Shown here one piece after another: positions 40,050-48,292 of a stretch of DNA of 64,000 bases. Position 1 is the first letter of the stretch. Every line of letters starts with the position of its first letter. Under the pieces are notes generated by a model. It saw nothing but the letters and a program-made list of their open reading frames with translations, was not told the DNA's origin and did not search any database. Source of the stretch: Actinomycetes bacterium (lineage in GTDB: Bacteria; Actinomycetota; Actinomycetes; Mycobacteriales; Mycobacteriaceae). A program made the translations under genes and the position numbers. The stretch is taken from positions 62,001-126,000 of the forward strand of contig JAEXZY010000008.1 of NCBI GenBank assembly GCA_023404955.1. Direction: 5' to 3'.

Positions 40050-42641
40050 ATGCGTGCTGCTAGCTATGTCGGTCGCGTCGGTGGTCTTGCGGTCGCCCTG
40101 GGCGTGGGAACCGCGATCATCACCGGACAGGGCGTGGCCTATGCCGACGACACCGAGGCGTCGGCGTCCCAGTCGTCTCAGACATCGCAGTCGGAGTCTG
40201 GCGGCGCCACCCTCGACAAGCGGCCGTTCGGCAAGCATCGGAGCACCGAGCGCACCTCAGTGGCCGACACGGTCAAGGGCATCGCCGACCGCGTCGCCGA
40301 GGAGCGTCAGAAGCGGGCTGACGCCAGGGCGGACGCCGCTGGCGCAGCCGACGAGGCTCCCCGCACCAGCGGCGGAGACCGTCGCCACAAGCGTGCTGAA
40401 ACCGCTGTGCAGCAGCAGGATTCGCTCACGGTCGACGACACGGCGACGCCCGCACCGGCCACCGATCCGGAGCCCACCGCTGCCCAGCCCCGCGTCCTGT
40501 CCTGGCTGCAGACTCCCCGTGCGGTCGCGGGTCGCGAGCAGGCTGCCGAACCGCGGGTGCAGACCACGCTGTGGACTCCGCCCGTCCGGGAGGCACAGGA
40601 GGCGCCGGCGCGCACCGTGGTGTCCGGCCTGCTGACCGCCCTCGACAGAGCGTTCAGCCCCGTAACGTCGGGGAACGGATCGGCGCCGGTCGGTGGGTCG
40701 CTGTCGGATCTGCTGCTGCTCGCCGGCGCCCGGCGTGAATCCACACTCGCGGCCATCGAGGACTACTCCGTCGGCGTCGTGCAGGGCGTGATCAGCGGCT
40801 GCGTCGTCGGCACGACGTGCACCACGGCGGACGGCTCCACCTACACCGTCATCGACCGCCCGAGCAACGGCGGCAAGCTGACACTCGACGCGACGACCGG
40901 CGCGTTCCGCTTCCTGCCCTACGCCGACGAGGGAGCGACCAGCGGGCCGACCGGCACCGAGACGTTCTCGGTTCTCGTCGCGCAGAACACGAAGTTCACC
41001 ACCGTCATCACCGGTCTGCCGATCGTCGGGTCCTCGCTCATCACTCCTGTGGTCCAGCGGCTGCAGCAGGCTGGCGTCCTGTCCGGGTTGCTCGGAACGG
41101 CGGAGTTGCAGGACATCTCGGTCAACATCACCGATCTGCGGGCGGGCCAGCCGATCGCCTTCACCACATTCGTGACGTCGTGGGACGGCACGAAGATCAG
41201 CACCAACTTCTTCCCTGCGCTGGCCAGTGCTCCCGACAACGACGGAAAGCCGGGTTACGAGACGATCTTCAACGGACCGGGCCTGGCTCAGCCGGGTGCG
41301 ACCGATCCGGCCGATCCGTTCGTGTCGACGTTCCGCTCCCTGGGCTACAACGTCGTCACGTGGGACCCCCGCGGTGAGTTCGCGTCCGGCGGCCTGCTGC
41401 AACTCGACAGCCCGCAGTACGAGGGGCAGGACGTTTCCGAGTTGATCAGCTGGGTGGCGACGCAGAGCGGTGTCGAACTCGACAAGGTCGGCGACCCCAC
41501 CATGGGTATGGTCGGTGTCTCCTACGGTGGCGGAATCCAATTCGTCACTGCCGCAAGCGATAATCGCGTCGACGCCATCGCGCCGGGTTGGGCCTGGAAC
41601 ACGCTTCCTGATTCGCTGTATCCGCACAGCGCCTTCCGCACCTCCTACGCGGGTCTGCTGCTGCTCGGGTTGATTGAGACCGGGGCGCGGATCAACCCGC
41701 AGATCTACGGCGGCATCCTCACCGGGGCCTCGCTCGGCATCCTCACACCGAGCCAGATCCAGCTGCTGCAGAACAGCGGCCCGGGACAGACGGTGCGCAA
41801 CATCAACATCCCCACCCTGATCATCCAGGGCACCGTCGACGTGCTGTTCCCGCTGCACCAGTCGATCCTGAACATGGGCTACATGGCCGACAACCCGAAC
41901 GTGAAGCTGATCTGGTACTGCGGTGGCCACGGCACCTGCCTGCCGGGACAAGGCAACGGCGACGCCGACGAGGTGTGGTTCCTCACCGAGACCGCAGTGT
42001 GGATGCAGCGCTACGTCAAGGACCTCCCCATCCCGGCTGATCCGTACGCGTTCGAGTGGACCGATCAGAACGGTGACCGCTGGGCTTCCGTGACGCGGCC
42101 CACCGCGGACGGGTTCTACGACACCGAGAGCAAGGTGCCGCCGACGGTGTGGGACACGGGGAAGACCCTGCCGATCATCCCATTCATCGGCGGGTCCGGC
42201 CCGCAGCCGGAGATTCCGCTGCCCTACGGGTTGGGCGCCGGTTCGGTGGCGACCAACGCGGTCACGATCCCGCTGACCAATCCCGAGGGTGAGGCGAACG
42301 TCGTCGGCGCCCCGCATGTGGTGATCAACTACAGCGGCCTGGGCAGCAGCCGCCACATCTACGCTCAGGTCGTCGACAAGAGCACCGGGCTGGTCGTCGG
42401 CAACATCGTCTCGCCGGTGCCGGTCACCCTCAACGGTCGCGATCAGGTCGCCGAGATCGACCTCGAGGACATCGCCTACACGATGACGCCCGGTAGTGAA
42501 CTGGAGCTACAGATCTTCACCACCGCAACGCCGTTCCTGAACTTCACGCAGTTCGGCTTCGTGCACATCGACAGCGTCGAGGTGACGTTGCCGACGACGT
42601 CGGCCGGCGTGAACCAGGGGCCGAACCTGGTGGCGGTGTAG
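40050..42641 (+). CDS. Large exported alpha/beta-hydrolase (X-Pro/CocE-like)
   Basis: An 863-residue exported protein. The N-terminus (YVGRVGGLAVALGVGTAII, cleavage near VAYADD) is typical of big mycobacterial wall proteins. A low-complexity Ser/Gln and Lys/Arg region with KRPFGKHRS follows, then a cadherin/VCBS-like beta segment (about 255-310, with a CVVGTTC pair). The hydrolase domain has Ser491 in GVSYGGG, Asp597 in IIQGTVDVLFP and His627 in WYCGGHGTC. The C-terminus looks like the jelly-roll domain of X-Pro dipeptidyl peptidases or CocE esterases. The substrate is unknown. The ATG follows GGTGGAGG. Confidence 0.82.
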   Translation: MRAASYVGRVGGLAVALGVGTAIITGQGVAYADDTEASASQSSQTSQSESGGATLDKRPFGKHRSTERTSVADTVKGIADRVAEERQKRADARADAAGAADEAPRTSGGDRRHKRAETAVQQQDSLTVDDTATPAPATDPEPTAAQPRVLSWLQTPRAVAGREQAAEPRVQTTLWTPPVREAQEAPARTVVSGLLTALDRAFSPVTSGNGSAPVGGSLSDLLLLAGARRESTLAAIEDYSVGVVQGVISGCVVGTTCTTADGSTYTVIDRPSNGGKLTLDATTGAFRFLPYADEGATSGPTGTETFSVLVAQNTKFTTVITGLPIVGSSLITPVVQRLQQAGVLSGLLGTAELQDISVNITDLRAGQPIAFTTFVTSWDGTKISTNFFPALASAPDNDGKPGYETIFNGPGLAQPGATDPADPFVSTFRSLGYNVVTWDPRGEFASGGLLQLDSPQYEGQDVSELISWVATQSGVELDKVGDPTMGMVGVSYGGGIQFVTAASDNRVDAIAPGWAWNTLPDSLYPHSAFRTSYAGLLLLGLIETGARINPQIYGGILTGASLGILTPSQIQLLQNSGPGQTVRNINIPTLIIQGTVDVLFPLHQSILNMGYMADNPNVKLIWYCGGHGTCLPGQGNGDADEVWFLTETAVWMQRYVKDLPIPADPYAFEWTDQNGDRWASVTRPTADGFYDTESKVPPTVWDTGKTLPIIPFIGGSGPQPEIPLPYGLGAGSVATNAVTIPLTNPEGEANVVGAPHVVINYSGLGSSRHIYAQVVDKSTGLVVGNIVSPVPVTLNGRDQVAEIDLEDIAYTMTPGSELELQIFTTATPFLNFTQFGFVHIDSVEVTLPTTSAGVNQGPNLVAV

Positions 42642-42652
42642 CAACGGGCGAG

Positions 42653-42726
42653 CGCCCCCGGCAGGAATCGAACCTGCGACCTAGAGATTAGAAGGCTCTT
42701 GCTCTATCCAACTGAGCTACGGAGGC
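42653..42726 (-). tRNA. tRNA-Arg (anticodon TCT)
   Basis: The complementary strand folds with acceptor GCCTCCG/CGGGGGC, D arm, loop CTTCTAA with anticodon TCT, and T arm CAGGTTCGATTCCTG. The anticodon stem has one mismatch (C31-T39). The 3' CCA is not encoded. It reads the rare AGA codon. Confidence 0.94.
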
Positions 42727-42788
42727 AACGCCTGAGGAGTGTATCGCGCGCAGGCTCTAAAGCCGCTCCGTGTCACAGGGTGGCCGAC

Positions 42789-42794
42789 TAGCGT
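42789..42794 (+). promoter_or_regulatory. Leaderless -10 element (TAGCGT) for the WS/DGAT gene
   Basis: TAGCGT is followed by 6 nt and the ATG at 42801. It would drive the glycerolipid operon WS/DGAT-plsC-plsB2. Confidence 0.45.
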
Positions 42795-42800
42795 GGTGGC

Positions 42801-44291
42801 ATGAGTAATCCGCCGGGCCTGGACGCGGCTGGACTCCCCGAAGAGCTCAGCCCACTCGACCAGATCCTGCACCGCGGCGAGGCGAACCCGCGGACGCGTT
42901 CGGGCATCCTGACCGTCGAACTGCTCGACACCGCTCCCGACTGGGACACCTTCCGCGCCCGCTTCGACACCGCCTCGCGCAAGGTCTTGCGACTGCGCCA
43001 GAAAGTCGTGATCCCGACGCTGCCGACGGCGGCGCCGCGCTGGGTCGTCGACCCGGACTTCAACCTCGATTTCCACCTCCGCCGGGTCCGCGTCCCCGAG
43101 CCGGGCAGCTTCCGGCAGGTGATGGATCTGGCCGAGGTGGCCGCGCAGTCACCCCTCGACATCTCCCGGCCGCTGTGGACGGCGACCCTGATCGAAGGCG
43201 TGCACGACGGTCAGGCCGCGCTGATGGTGCATCTCAGTCACGCCGTCACCGACGGTGTGGGTGGGGTCGAGATGTTCGCGAATCTGTACGACCTCGAACG
43301 TCACCCGCCGAGGCAGTCGGTCCCGCCCCTGCCCATCCCGGCCGACCTGTCGCCCAACGACCTGATGCGCCAGGGATTCAACCGCCTGCCCAGCACCATC
43401 GCCGGCGGGATGCGCGACGTGCTGTTCGGTGCAGCGCAGGCCGTCGGTCATGTCGTGCGCGACCCGGTGTCACGGCTGGGCAGCGTGATCGACTACGCAA
43501 TGTCGGGGGCCCGAGTGATCGGGCCGGTCGCTGATCCGTCGCCGCTGCTGCGCCGGCGCTCGCTGTCGAGCCGAAGTGAGGCGATCGACATCGCATTCGG
43601 TGACCTGCACCGTGCGGCCAAGGCCGCCGGCGGCTCCATCAACGACGCATATCTTGCCGGCTTGTGCGGTGCGCTGCGGCTCTACCACCAAGCCAAGGGC
43701 GTTCCGGTCGACACGTTGCCGATGGCGGTGCCGGTGAACCTGCGCTCCGAGGCCGACCCGGCGGGCGGGAACAGATTCGCCGGCGTCAACCTCGCTGCGC
43801 CGATCGGGCTCACCGACCCTGCGGTGCGCATCCGCGACATCAGGACCCAGATGACGCGCAAGCGCGACGAGCGCGCGCTCGACATGGTCGGTGCGATCGC
43901 CCCCGTGGTGTCTCTGCTGCCCGACAGCGTGCTCGAGTCGATGGCCGGCTCCATCGTGAACTCCGATGTGCAAGCCAGCAACGTGCCGGTCTATGCGGGT
44001 GAGACGTTCATCGCCGGGGCCCAGGTGCTGCGGCAGTACGGCCTCGGTCCGCTGCCCGGAGTGGCGATGATGGTCGTGCTGATCTCCCGCTCCGGTTACT
44101 GCACGATCACCGCACGGTACGACCGTGCCGCGGTCACCGACCCAGCGCTGCTGGCGCGATGTCTGCTGGCAGGCTTCGATGAAGTCCTCGCGCTCGGCGG
44201 CGACGGGCGCGCCCACCCGGCAACGTTCGTCGCCGAGTCTCCGTCACCCTTGCCCCATGCCGCCTCATCGAAGGGAAGTGCCGCACAGTGA
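42801..44291 (+). CDS. Wax ester synthase/diacylglycerol acyltransferase (WS/DGAT)
   Basis: A 496-residue acyltransferase that joins acyl-CoA to diacylglycerol or a fatty alcohol, making triacylglycerol or wax. The catalytic motif is SHAVTDG (His147, Asp151), a variant of HHxxxDG with Ser for the first His. The PLWTATLIEG and NDAYLAGLCGALRLY segments and NVPVYAG fit the family. It matches Rv2484c. It starts an operon with plsC and plsB2 (4-nt GTGA overlap with plsC), so acyl transfer for storage and membrane lipid is co-ordered. Confidence 0.92.
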   Translation: MSNPPGLDAAGLPEELSPLDQILHRGEANPRTRSGILTVELLDTAPDWDTFRARFDTASRKVLRLRQKVVIPTLPTAAPRWVVDPDFNLDFHLRRVRVPEPGSFRQVMDLAEVAAQSPLDISRPLWTATLIEGVHDGQAALMVHLSHAVTDGVGGVEMFANLYDLERHPPRQSVPPLPIPADLSPNDLMRQGFNRLPSTIAGGMRDVLFGAAQAVGHVVRDPVSRLGSVIDYAMSGARVIGPVADPSPLLRRRSLSSRSEAIDIAFGDLHRAAKAAGGSINDAYLAGLCGALRLYHQAKGVPVDTLPMAVPVNLRSEADPAGGNRFAGVNLAAPIGLTDPAVRIRDIRTQMTRKRDERALDMVGAIAPVVSLLPDSVLESMAGSIVNSDVQASNVPVYAGETFIAGAQVLRQYGLGPLPGVAMMVVLISRSGYCTITARYDRAAVTDPALLARCLLAGFDEVLALGGDGRAHPATFVAESPSPLPHAASSKGSAAQ

Positions 44292-45913
44292 GCCCAGACA
44301 ACCCCCAGATGCGTCTGCCTGGCTCGGTCGCCGAAATCGAAGCGAGCCCGGAAGGACCCGAGATCGGGGCGTTCTTCGATCTGGACGGCACCCTGGTTGC
44401 GGGCTTCACCGGAGTGGTGATGACGCAGGACCGGCTGCGCCGCCGGCAGATGTCGGTGGGTGAGTTCATCGGCATGGTGCAGGCCGGCTTGAACCATCAA
44501 TTGGGCCGCTCCGAATTCGAGGACCTCATCGGCAAGGGTGCCCGGATGCTGCGCGGCAACTCGGTCGAGGACATCGACGAACTGGCCGAGCGGCTGTTCG
44601 CGCAGAAGATCGTCGGCCGCATCTATCCCGAGATGCGTCAGTTGGTGCGCGCCCACATGGCTCGCGGCCACACCGTGGTCCTCAGCTCTTCTGCGCTCAC
44701 GGTGCAGGTGGAGCCCGTCGCCCGGTTCCTGGGCATCGACAACGTGCTCAGCAACAAGTTCGAGACCGACGAGGACGGGTTGATCACCGGCGAGGTCGAG
44801 CGACCCATCATCTGGGGTCCCGGGAAGGCCCGCGCCGTCCAGGAATTCGCCACCGCCAACGGCGTCGACCTGTCGAAAAGCTACTTCTACGCCGACGGGG
44901 ACGAGGACGTCGCGCTGATGTACCTCGTCGGCAACCCGCGGCCCACCAACCCCGCGGGCAAGATGGCCGCCGTCGCCGCAAAGCGCGGCTGGCCGATCCT
45001 GCGGTTCTCCAGCCGCAGCGGCGCCAACCCGGTGTCGCAGCTGCGGACCGTGGCGGGCATCGCGTCGATGGTTCCGGTGGCCTGGGGCGCGCTGGGCGTC
45101 GGGTTGCTGACGCGCAACCGGCGCACCGGCGTCAACTTCTTCACCTCGGTCTTCAGCCGGACGCTGATGACCGCGGTCGGCATCAACCTCAACGTGCTCG
45201 GTGAGGAGAACCTGACTGCCGAGCGGCCCGCGGTGTTCATCTTCAACCACCGCAACCAGGCCGACCCGATGATCGCCGGCCGGCTCGTCAGCGACAACTT
45301 CACCTCGGTGGGCAAGAAGGAACTCGAGAACGATCCGATCGTCGGGACCATGGGACGGATCATGGACGCCGCGTTCATCGATCGCGACGATCCGCAGAAG
45401 GCCATCGAAGGTCTCAAGAAGGTCGAGGAACTCGCCCGCAAAGGTGTGTCGATCCTGATCGCCCCCGAGGGCACGCGATTGGACACCACCGAGGTCGGCG
45501 AGTTCAAGAAAGGACCGTTCCGCATCGCGATGTCGGTGGGCATCCCGATCGTGCCCATCGTGATCCGCAACGCGGAGGTGATCGCGGCTCGCGACTCCAG
45601 CACGTTTAACCCGGGCACCGTGGACATCGTTGTGTACCCGCCCATTCCGGTGGACGGATGGACCCACGACAACCTCGACGAGCGCATCGCCGAGGTGCGC
45701 CAGCTCTATCTCGACACCCTGAAGGACTGGCCGCACGACGAGCTGCCCGAACCCGAGCTGTACCGCCGGGCCAAGCCCGTCGAGAAGGCCCCCGCGAAGA
45801 AGGCACCAGCGAAGAAGACGCCGGCCAAGAAGGCGCCGGCCAAGAAAGCAGTGGCCAAAACAGCTGCCGCGAAGCAGCCCGCCAAGAAGACCGCCACGAA
45901 GGGCCGGCCGTGA
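44288..45913 (+). CDS. plsC: HAD phosphatase-acylglycerophosphate acyltransferase fusion (PlsC)
   Basis: A 541-residue bifunctional protein. The N-terminal HAD hydrolase has FFDLDGTLV (Asp31, Asp33) and VVLSSSALTVQVEPVARFLG; the C-terminal LPLAT domain has FNHRNQADP (His321) and APEGTRLD. It should acylate lysophosphatidate to phosphatidate; the HAD part may dephosphorylate a lipid intermediate. The last ~45 residues are a Lys/Ala/Pro repeat (APAKKAPAKKTPAKK type), like histone H1 tails and odd for a membrane enzyme. It matches Rv2483c. It overlaps neighbours by 4 nt at both ends. Confidence 0.9.
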   Translation: MSPDNPQMRLPGSVAEIEASPEGPEIGAFFDLDGTLVAGFTGVVMTQDRLRRRQMSVGEFIGMVQAGLNHQLGRSEFEDLIGKGARMLRGNSVEDIDELAERLFAQKIVGRIYPEMRQLVRAHMARGHTVVLSSSALTVQVEPVARFLGIDNVLSNKFETDEDGLITGEVERPIIWGPGKARAVQEFATANGVDLSKSYFYADGDEDVALMYLVGNPRPTNPAGKMAAVAAKRGWPILRFSSRSGANPVSQLRTVAGIASMVPVAWGALGVGLLTRNRRTGVNFFTSVFSRTLMTAVGINLNVLGEENLTAERPAVFIFNHRNQADPMIAGRLVSDNFTSVGKKELENDPIVGTMGRIMDAAFIDRDDPQKAIEGLKKVEELARKGVSILIAPEGTRLDTTEVGEFKKGPFRIAMSVGIPIVPIVIRNAEVIAARDSSTFNPGTVDIVVYPPIPVDGWTHDNLDERIAEVRQLYLDTLKDWPHDELPEPELYRRAKPVEKAPAKKAPAKKTPAKKAPAKKAVAKTAAAKQPAKKTATKGRP

Positions 45914-48258
45914 AGGTCCGCGCCGCCGACATCACGGCGTTCACCGCGGTCGACGACACCCTCGTCCTCGCGTCGGTGTCATCACCGGCGGAGGAGGAGA
46001 TGCTCGCCGACTGGTTGCACGACCAGCGCAGTGCGCACCCCGAGAGCAAGATCGAAGTGCTCAAGCTCCCCGCCGACGACGATCCGCCGCCCGGTGTCCT
46101 CGCCCGGCTCGTCGAGATGCTCGAAGCCGACGAGGACCGCTCGGTCGTCCCCGTGCGGGTCTTCTGGGTGCCCGGCGGGTTGCCGACGCGCTCGAAGGTG
46201 GTGGCGCTGCTGTCGGGCCGGGACACCTACTGCCCGCCGAAGGTGCTGCAGCGCAGCATTCTCAAGCGTGATCCGTCCCGTGCGCGCGTCGTCGCCGGCG
46301 AGCCGGCCAAGGTATCCGAGCTCCGCCAGAACTGGAGCGAGAACACCACTGCCGAAAACCCGCGCGAATTCGCGCGTTTTGTATTGCGCAGGGCGATCCT
46401 GGCCATCGAGCGGGTCGAGTTGCGGCTGCTCGGGCCCGAGTACAAGTCGCCCCGTCTGATCAAGCCGGAGGTGCTGTCGTCGGCCCGGTTCCGGGAGGGG
46501 CTGGAGAAGATTCCGGGCGCCACCGTCGAGAAGGCGGGGGAGATGCTTGACGAATTGGGCACCGGGTGGAGCCGGTTCTCCGTCGACCTGATCCCGTCGC
46601 TGGGCCGCGCCATCTTCAGTCGTGGCTTCGATCCGAACATCGACTACGACCGCACCGAGGTCGAGACGATGCGCCATGCGCTCGAGGCGCATCCGGCCGT
46701 GCTGTTGTTCTCGCACCGCTCCTACCTGGATGGCGCGATCGTGCCCGTCGCGATGCAGGAGAACCGGCTCCCGCCGGTGCACACGTTCGCAGGAATCAAT
46801 CTGTCGTTCGGCGCCATGGGACCGCTGATGCGCCGTTCCGGCGTGATCTTCCTGCGCCGCAAGCTCGACGACCCGTTGTACAAGTACGTGCTGCGTCAGT
46901 TCGTCGGCTACATCGTGGAAAAGCGGTTCAATCTCGCCTGGGCGATCGAGGGCACCCGCTCACGCACCGGAAAGATGTTGCCGCCCAAGCTCGGTCTGCT
47001 CGCCTACGTCGCCGATGCGTACCTGGACGGCCGCAGCGACGACATCCTGCTGCAGCCGGTGTCGATCAGCTTCGACCAACTGCACGAGACCGCCGAGTAC
47101 GCCTCCTACGCGCGAGGTGGCGAGAAGACGCCCGAGGGCCTGTCCTGGTTGGTCAATTACATTCGCGCGCAAGGGGAACGCAACTACGGGAAGATCTACG
47201 TCCGATTCCCGCGCGCGGTGTCGATGCGTGAGTACCTCGGCGAGCCGCACGGTCTGATGACCACCGATGACGCCGCCAAACGCCTTGCCCTGCAGAAGAT
47301 GGCGTTCGAGGTGGCGTGGCGCATCGTGCAGGTGACCCCGGTCAATGCGACCGCGCTGGTGTCGGCGCTGCTGCTCTCCACCCGCGGCATCGCACTCACC
47401 CTCGACCAGCTGCATCACACCCTGGGCGATTCGCTGGACTACCTCGAGCGCAAGCAGACCCCGATGACCAACAGCGCGTTGCGGTTACGTACCCCTGACG
47501 GAGTCCGTGCCGCCCTGGACGCGCTCTCGGGTGGGCACCCGGTGACCCGCGTGGACGGTGGCCGCGAGACTGTCTGGTACATCGCGCCGCAGGACGAGCT
47601 CGAAGCAGCGTTCTACCGCAACTCGTTGATCGACGCGTTCCTCGAGACGTCGCTGGTCGAACTGGCGCTGGCGTACGCCGCGCGCAGCGACGGCGACCGG
47701 GTCGAGGCGTTCTGGACGCAGGTGATGCATCTGCGCGACCTGTTGAAGTTCGACTTCTACTTCGCCGATTCCGCCGCCTTCCGCGAGCACGTCGCCGAGG
47801 AGATGTCGTGGCACGACGACTGGGAAGGCGACGTCGCCGCTGGCGGCGAGCGGATCGACGTCCTGTTGCGGGCCAAGCGGCCGACGATCGCCGGCCCGCT
47901 GCTGCGGCCCTTCTTCGAGGCGTATCAGATCGTCGCCGACGCCCTGATCGACGCGCCTGCCGACATCTCGGAGAAGGACCTCACCGCCAAGGCGCTGGGA
48001 CTGGGGGAGCAGTACGTGGCGCAGGGCCGCGTCCAGAGCAACGAGTCTGTGTCGGCGTTGCTGTTCACCACCGCGCGCCAGGTCGCCGCCGACCACCATC
48101 TGCTCGAGCCCGCCGCCGACCTCGAGGAGCGGCGCCGAGCCTTCCGCAACGAGCTGCGCGGCATCCTCGCCGACATGAACACCGTCGACCGGTACGCCCG
48201 CAAGCAGTTCGCGGCGCGGGAACGCAGCCGTCGTCAGCTGCGCGAACGGGCGGTGTGA
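45910..48258 (+). CDS. plsB2: Glycerol-3-phosphate acyltransferase PlsB2
   Basis: First step of glycerophospholipid and triacylglycerol synthesis: acyl-CoA to the sn-1 position of glycerol 3-phosphate at the membrane. The protein is 782 residues (789 in M. tuberculosis Rv2482c). LPLAT motifs: FSHRSYLDGAI (His269, Asp274), GVIFLRRKL, AIEGTRSRTGKML and the later QPVSISFDQL. The GTG at 45910 overlaps the plsC stop (GTGA); the longer in-frame extension has no family support. Confidence 0.94.
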   Translation: MKVRAADITAFTAVDDTLVLASVSSPAEEEMLADWLHDQRSAHPESKIEVLKLPADDDPPPGVLARLVEMLEADEDRSVVPVRVFWVPGGLPTRSKVVALLSGRDTYCPPKVLQRSILKRDPSRARVVAGEPAKVSELRQNWSENTTAENPREFARFVLRRAILAIERVELRLLGPEYKSPRLIKPEVLSSARFREGLEKIPGATVEKAGEMLDELGTGWSRFSVDLIPSLGRAIFSRGFDPNIDYDRTEVETMRHALEAHPAVLLFSHRSYLDGAIVPVAMQENRLPPVHTFAGINLSFGAMGPLMRRSGVIFLRRKLDDPLYKYVLRQFVGYIVEKRFNLAWAIEGTRSRTGKMLPPKLGLLAYVADAYLDGRSDDILLQPVSISFDQLHETAEYASYARGGEKTPEGLSWLVNYIRAQGERNYGKIYVRFPRAVSMREYLGEPHGLMTTDDAAKRLALQKMAFEVAWRIVQVTPVNATALVSALLLSTRGIALTLDQLHHTLGDSLDYLERKQTPMTNSALRLRTPDGVRAALDALSGGHPVTRVDGGRETVWYIAPQDELEAAFYRNSLIDAFLETSLVELALAYAARSDGDRVEAFWTQVMHLRDLLKFDFYFADSAAFREHVAEEMSWHDDWEGDVAAGGERIDVLLRAKRPTIAGPLLRPFFEAYQIVADALIDAPADISEKDLTAKALGLGEQYVAQGRVQSNESVSALLFTTARQVAADHHLLEPAADLEERRRAFRNELRGILADMNTVDRYARKQFAARERSRRQLRERAV

Positions 48259-48280
48259 CGGGTCACAAGCGGGCAGGTCA

Positions 48281-48286
48281 TACGCT
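48281..48286 (+). promoter_or_regulatory. Leaderless -10 element (TACGCT) for the CopD/CtaG gene
   Basis: TACGCT is followed by 6 nt and the ATG at 48293, in the 34-nt gap after plsB2. The gene is therefore probably transcribed separately from the lipid operon. Confidence 0.45.
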
Positions 48287-48292
48287 GGACGC

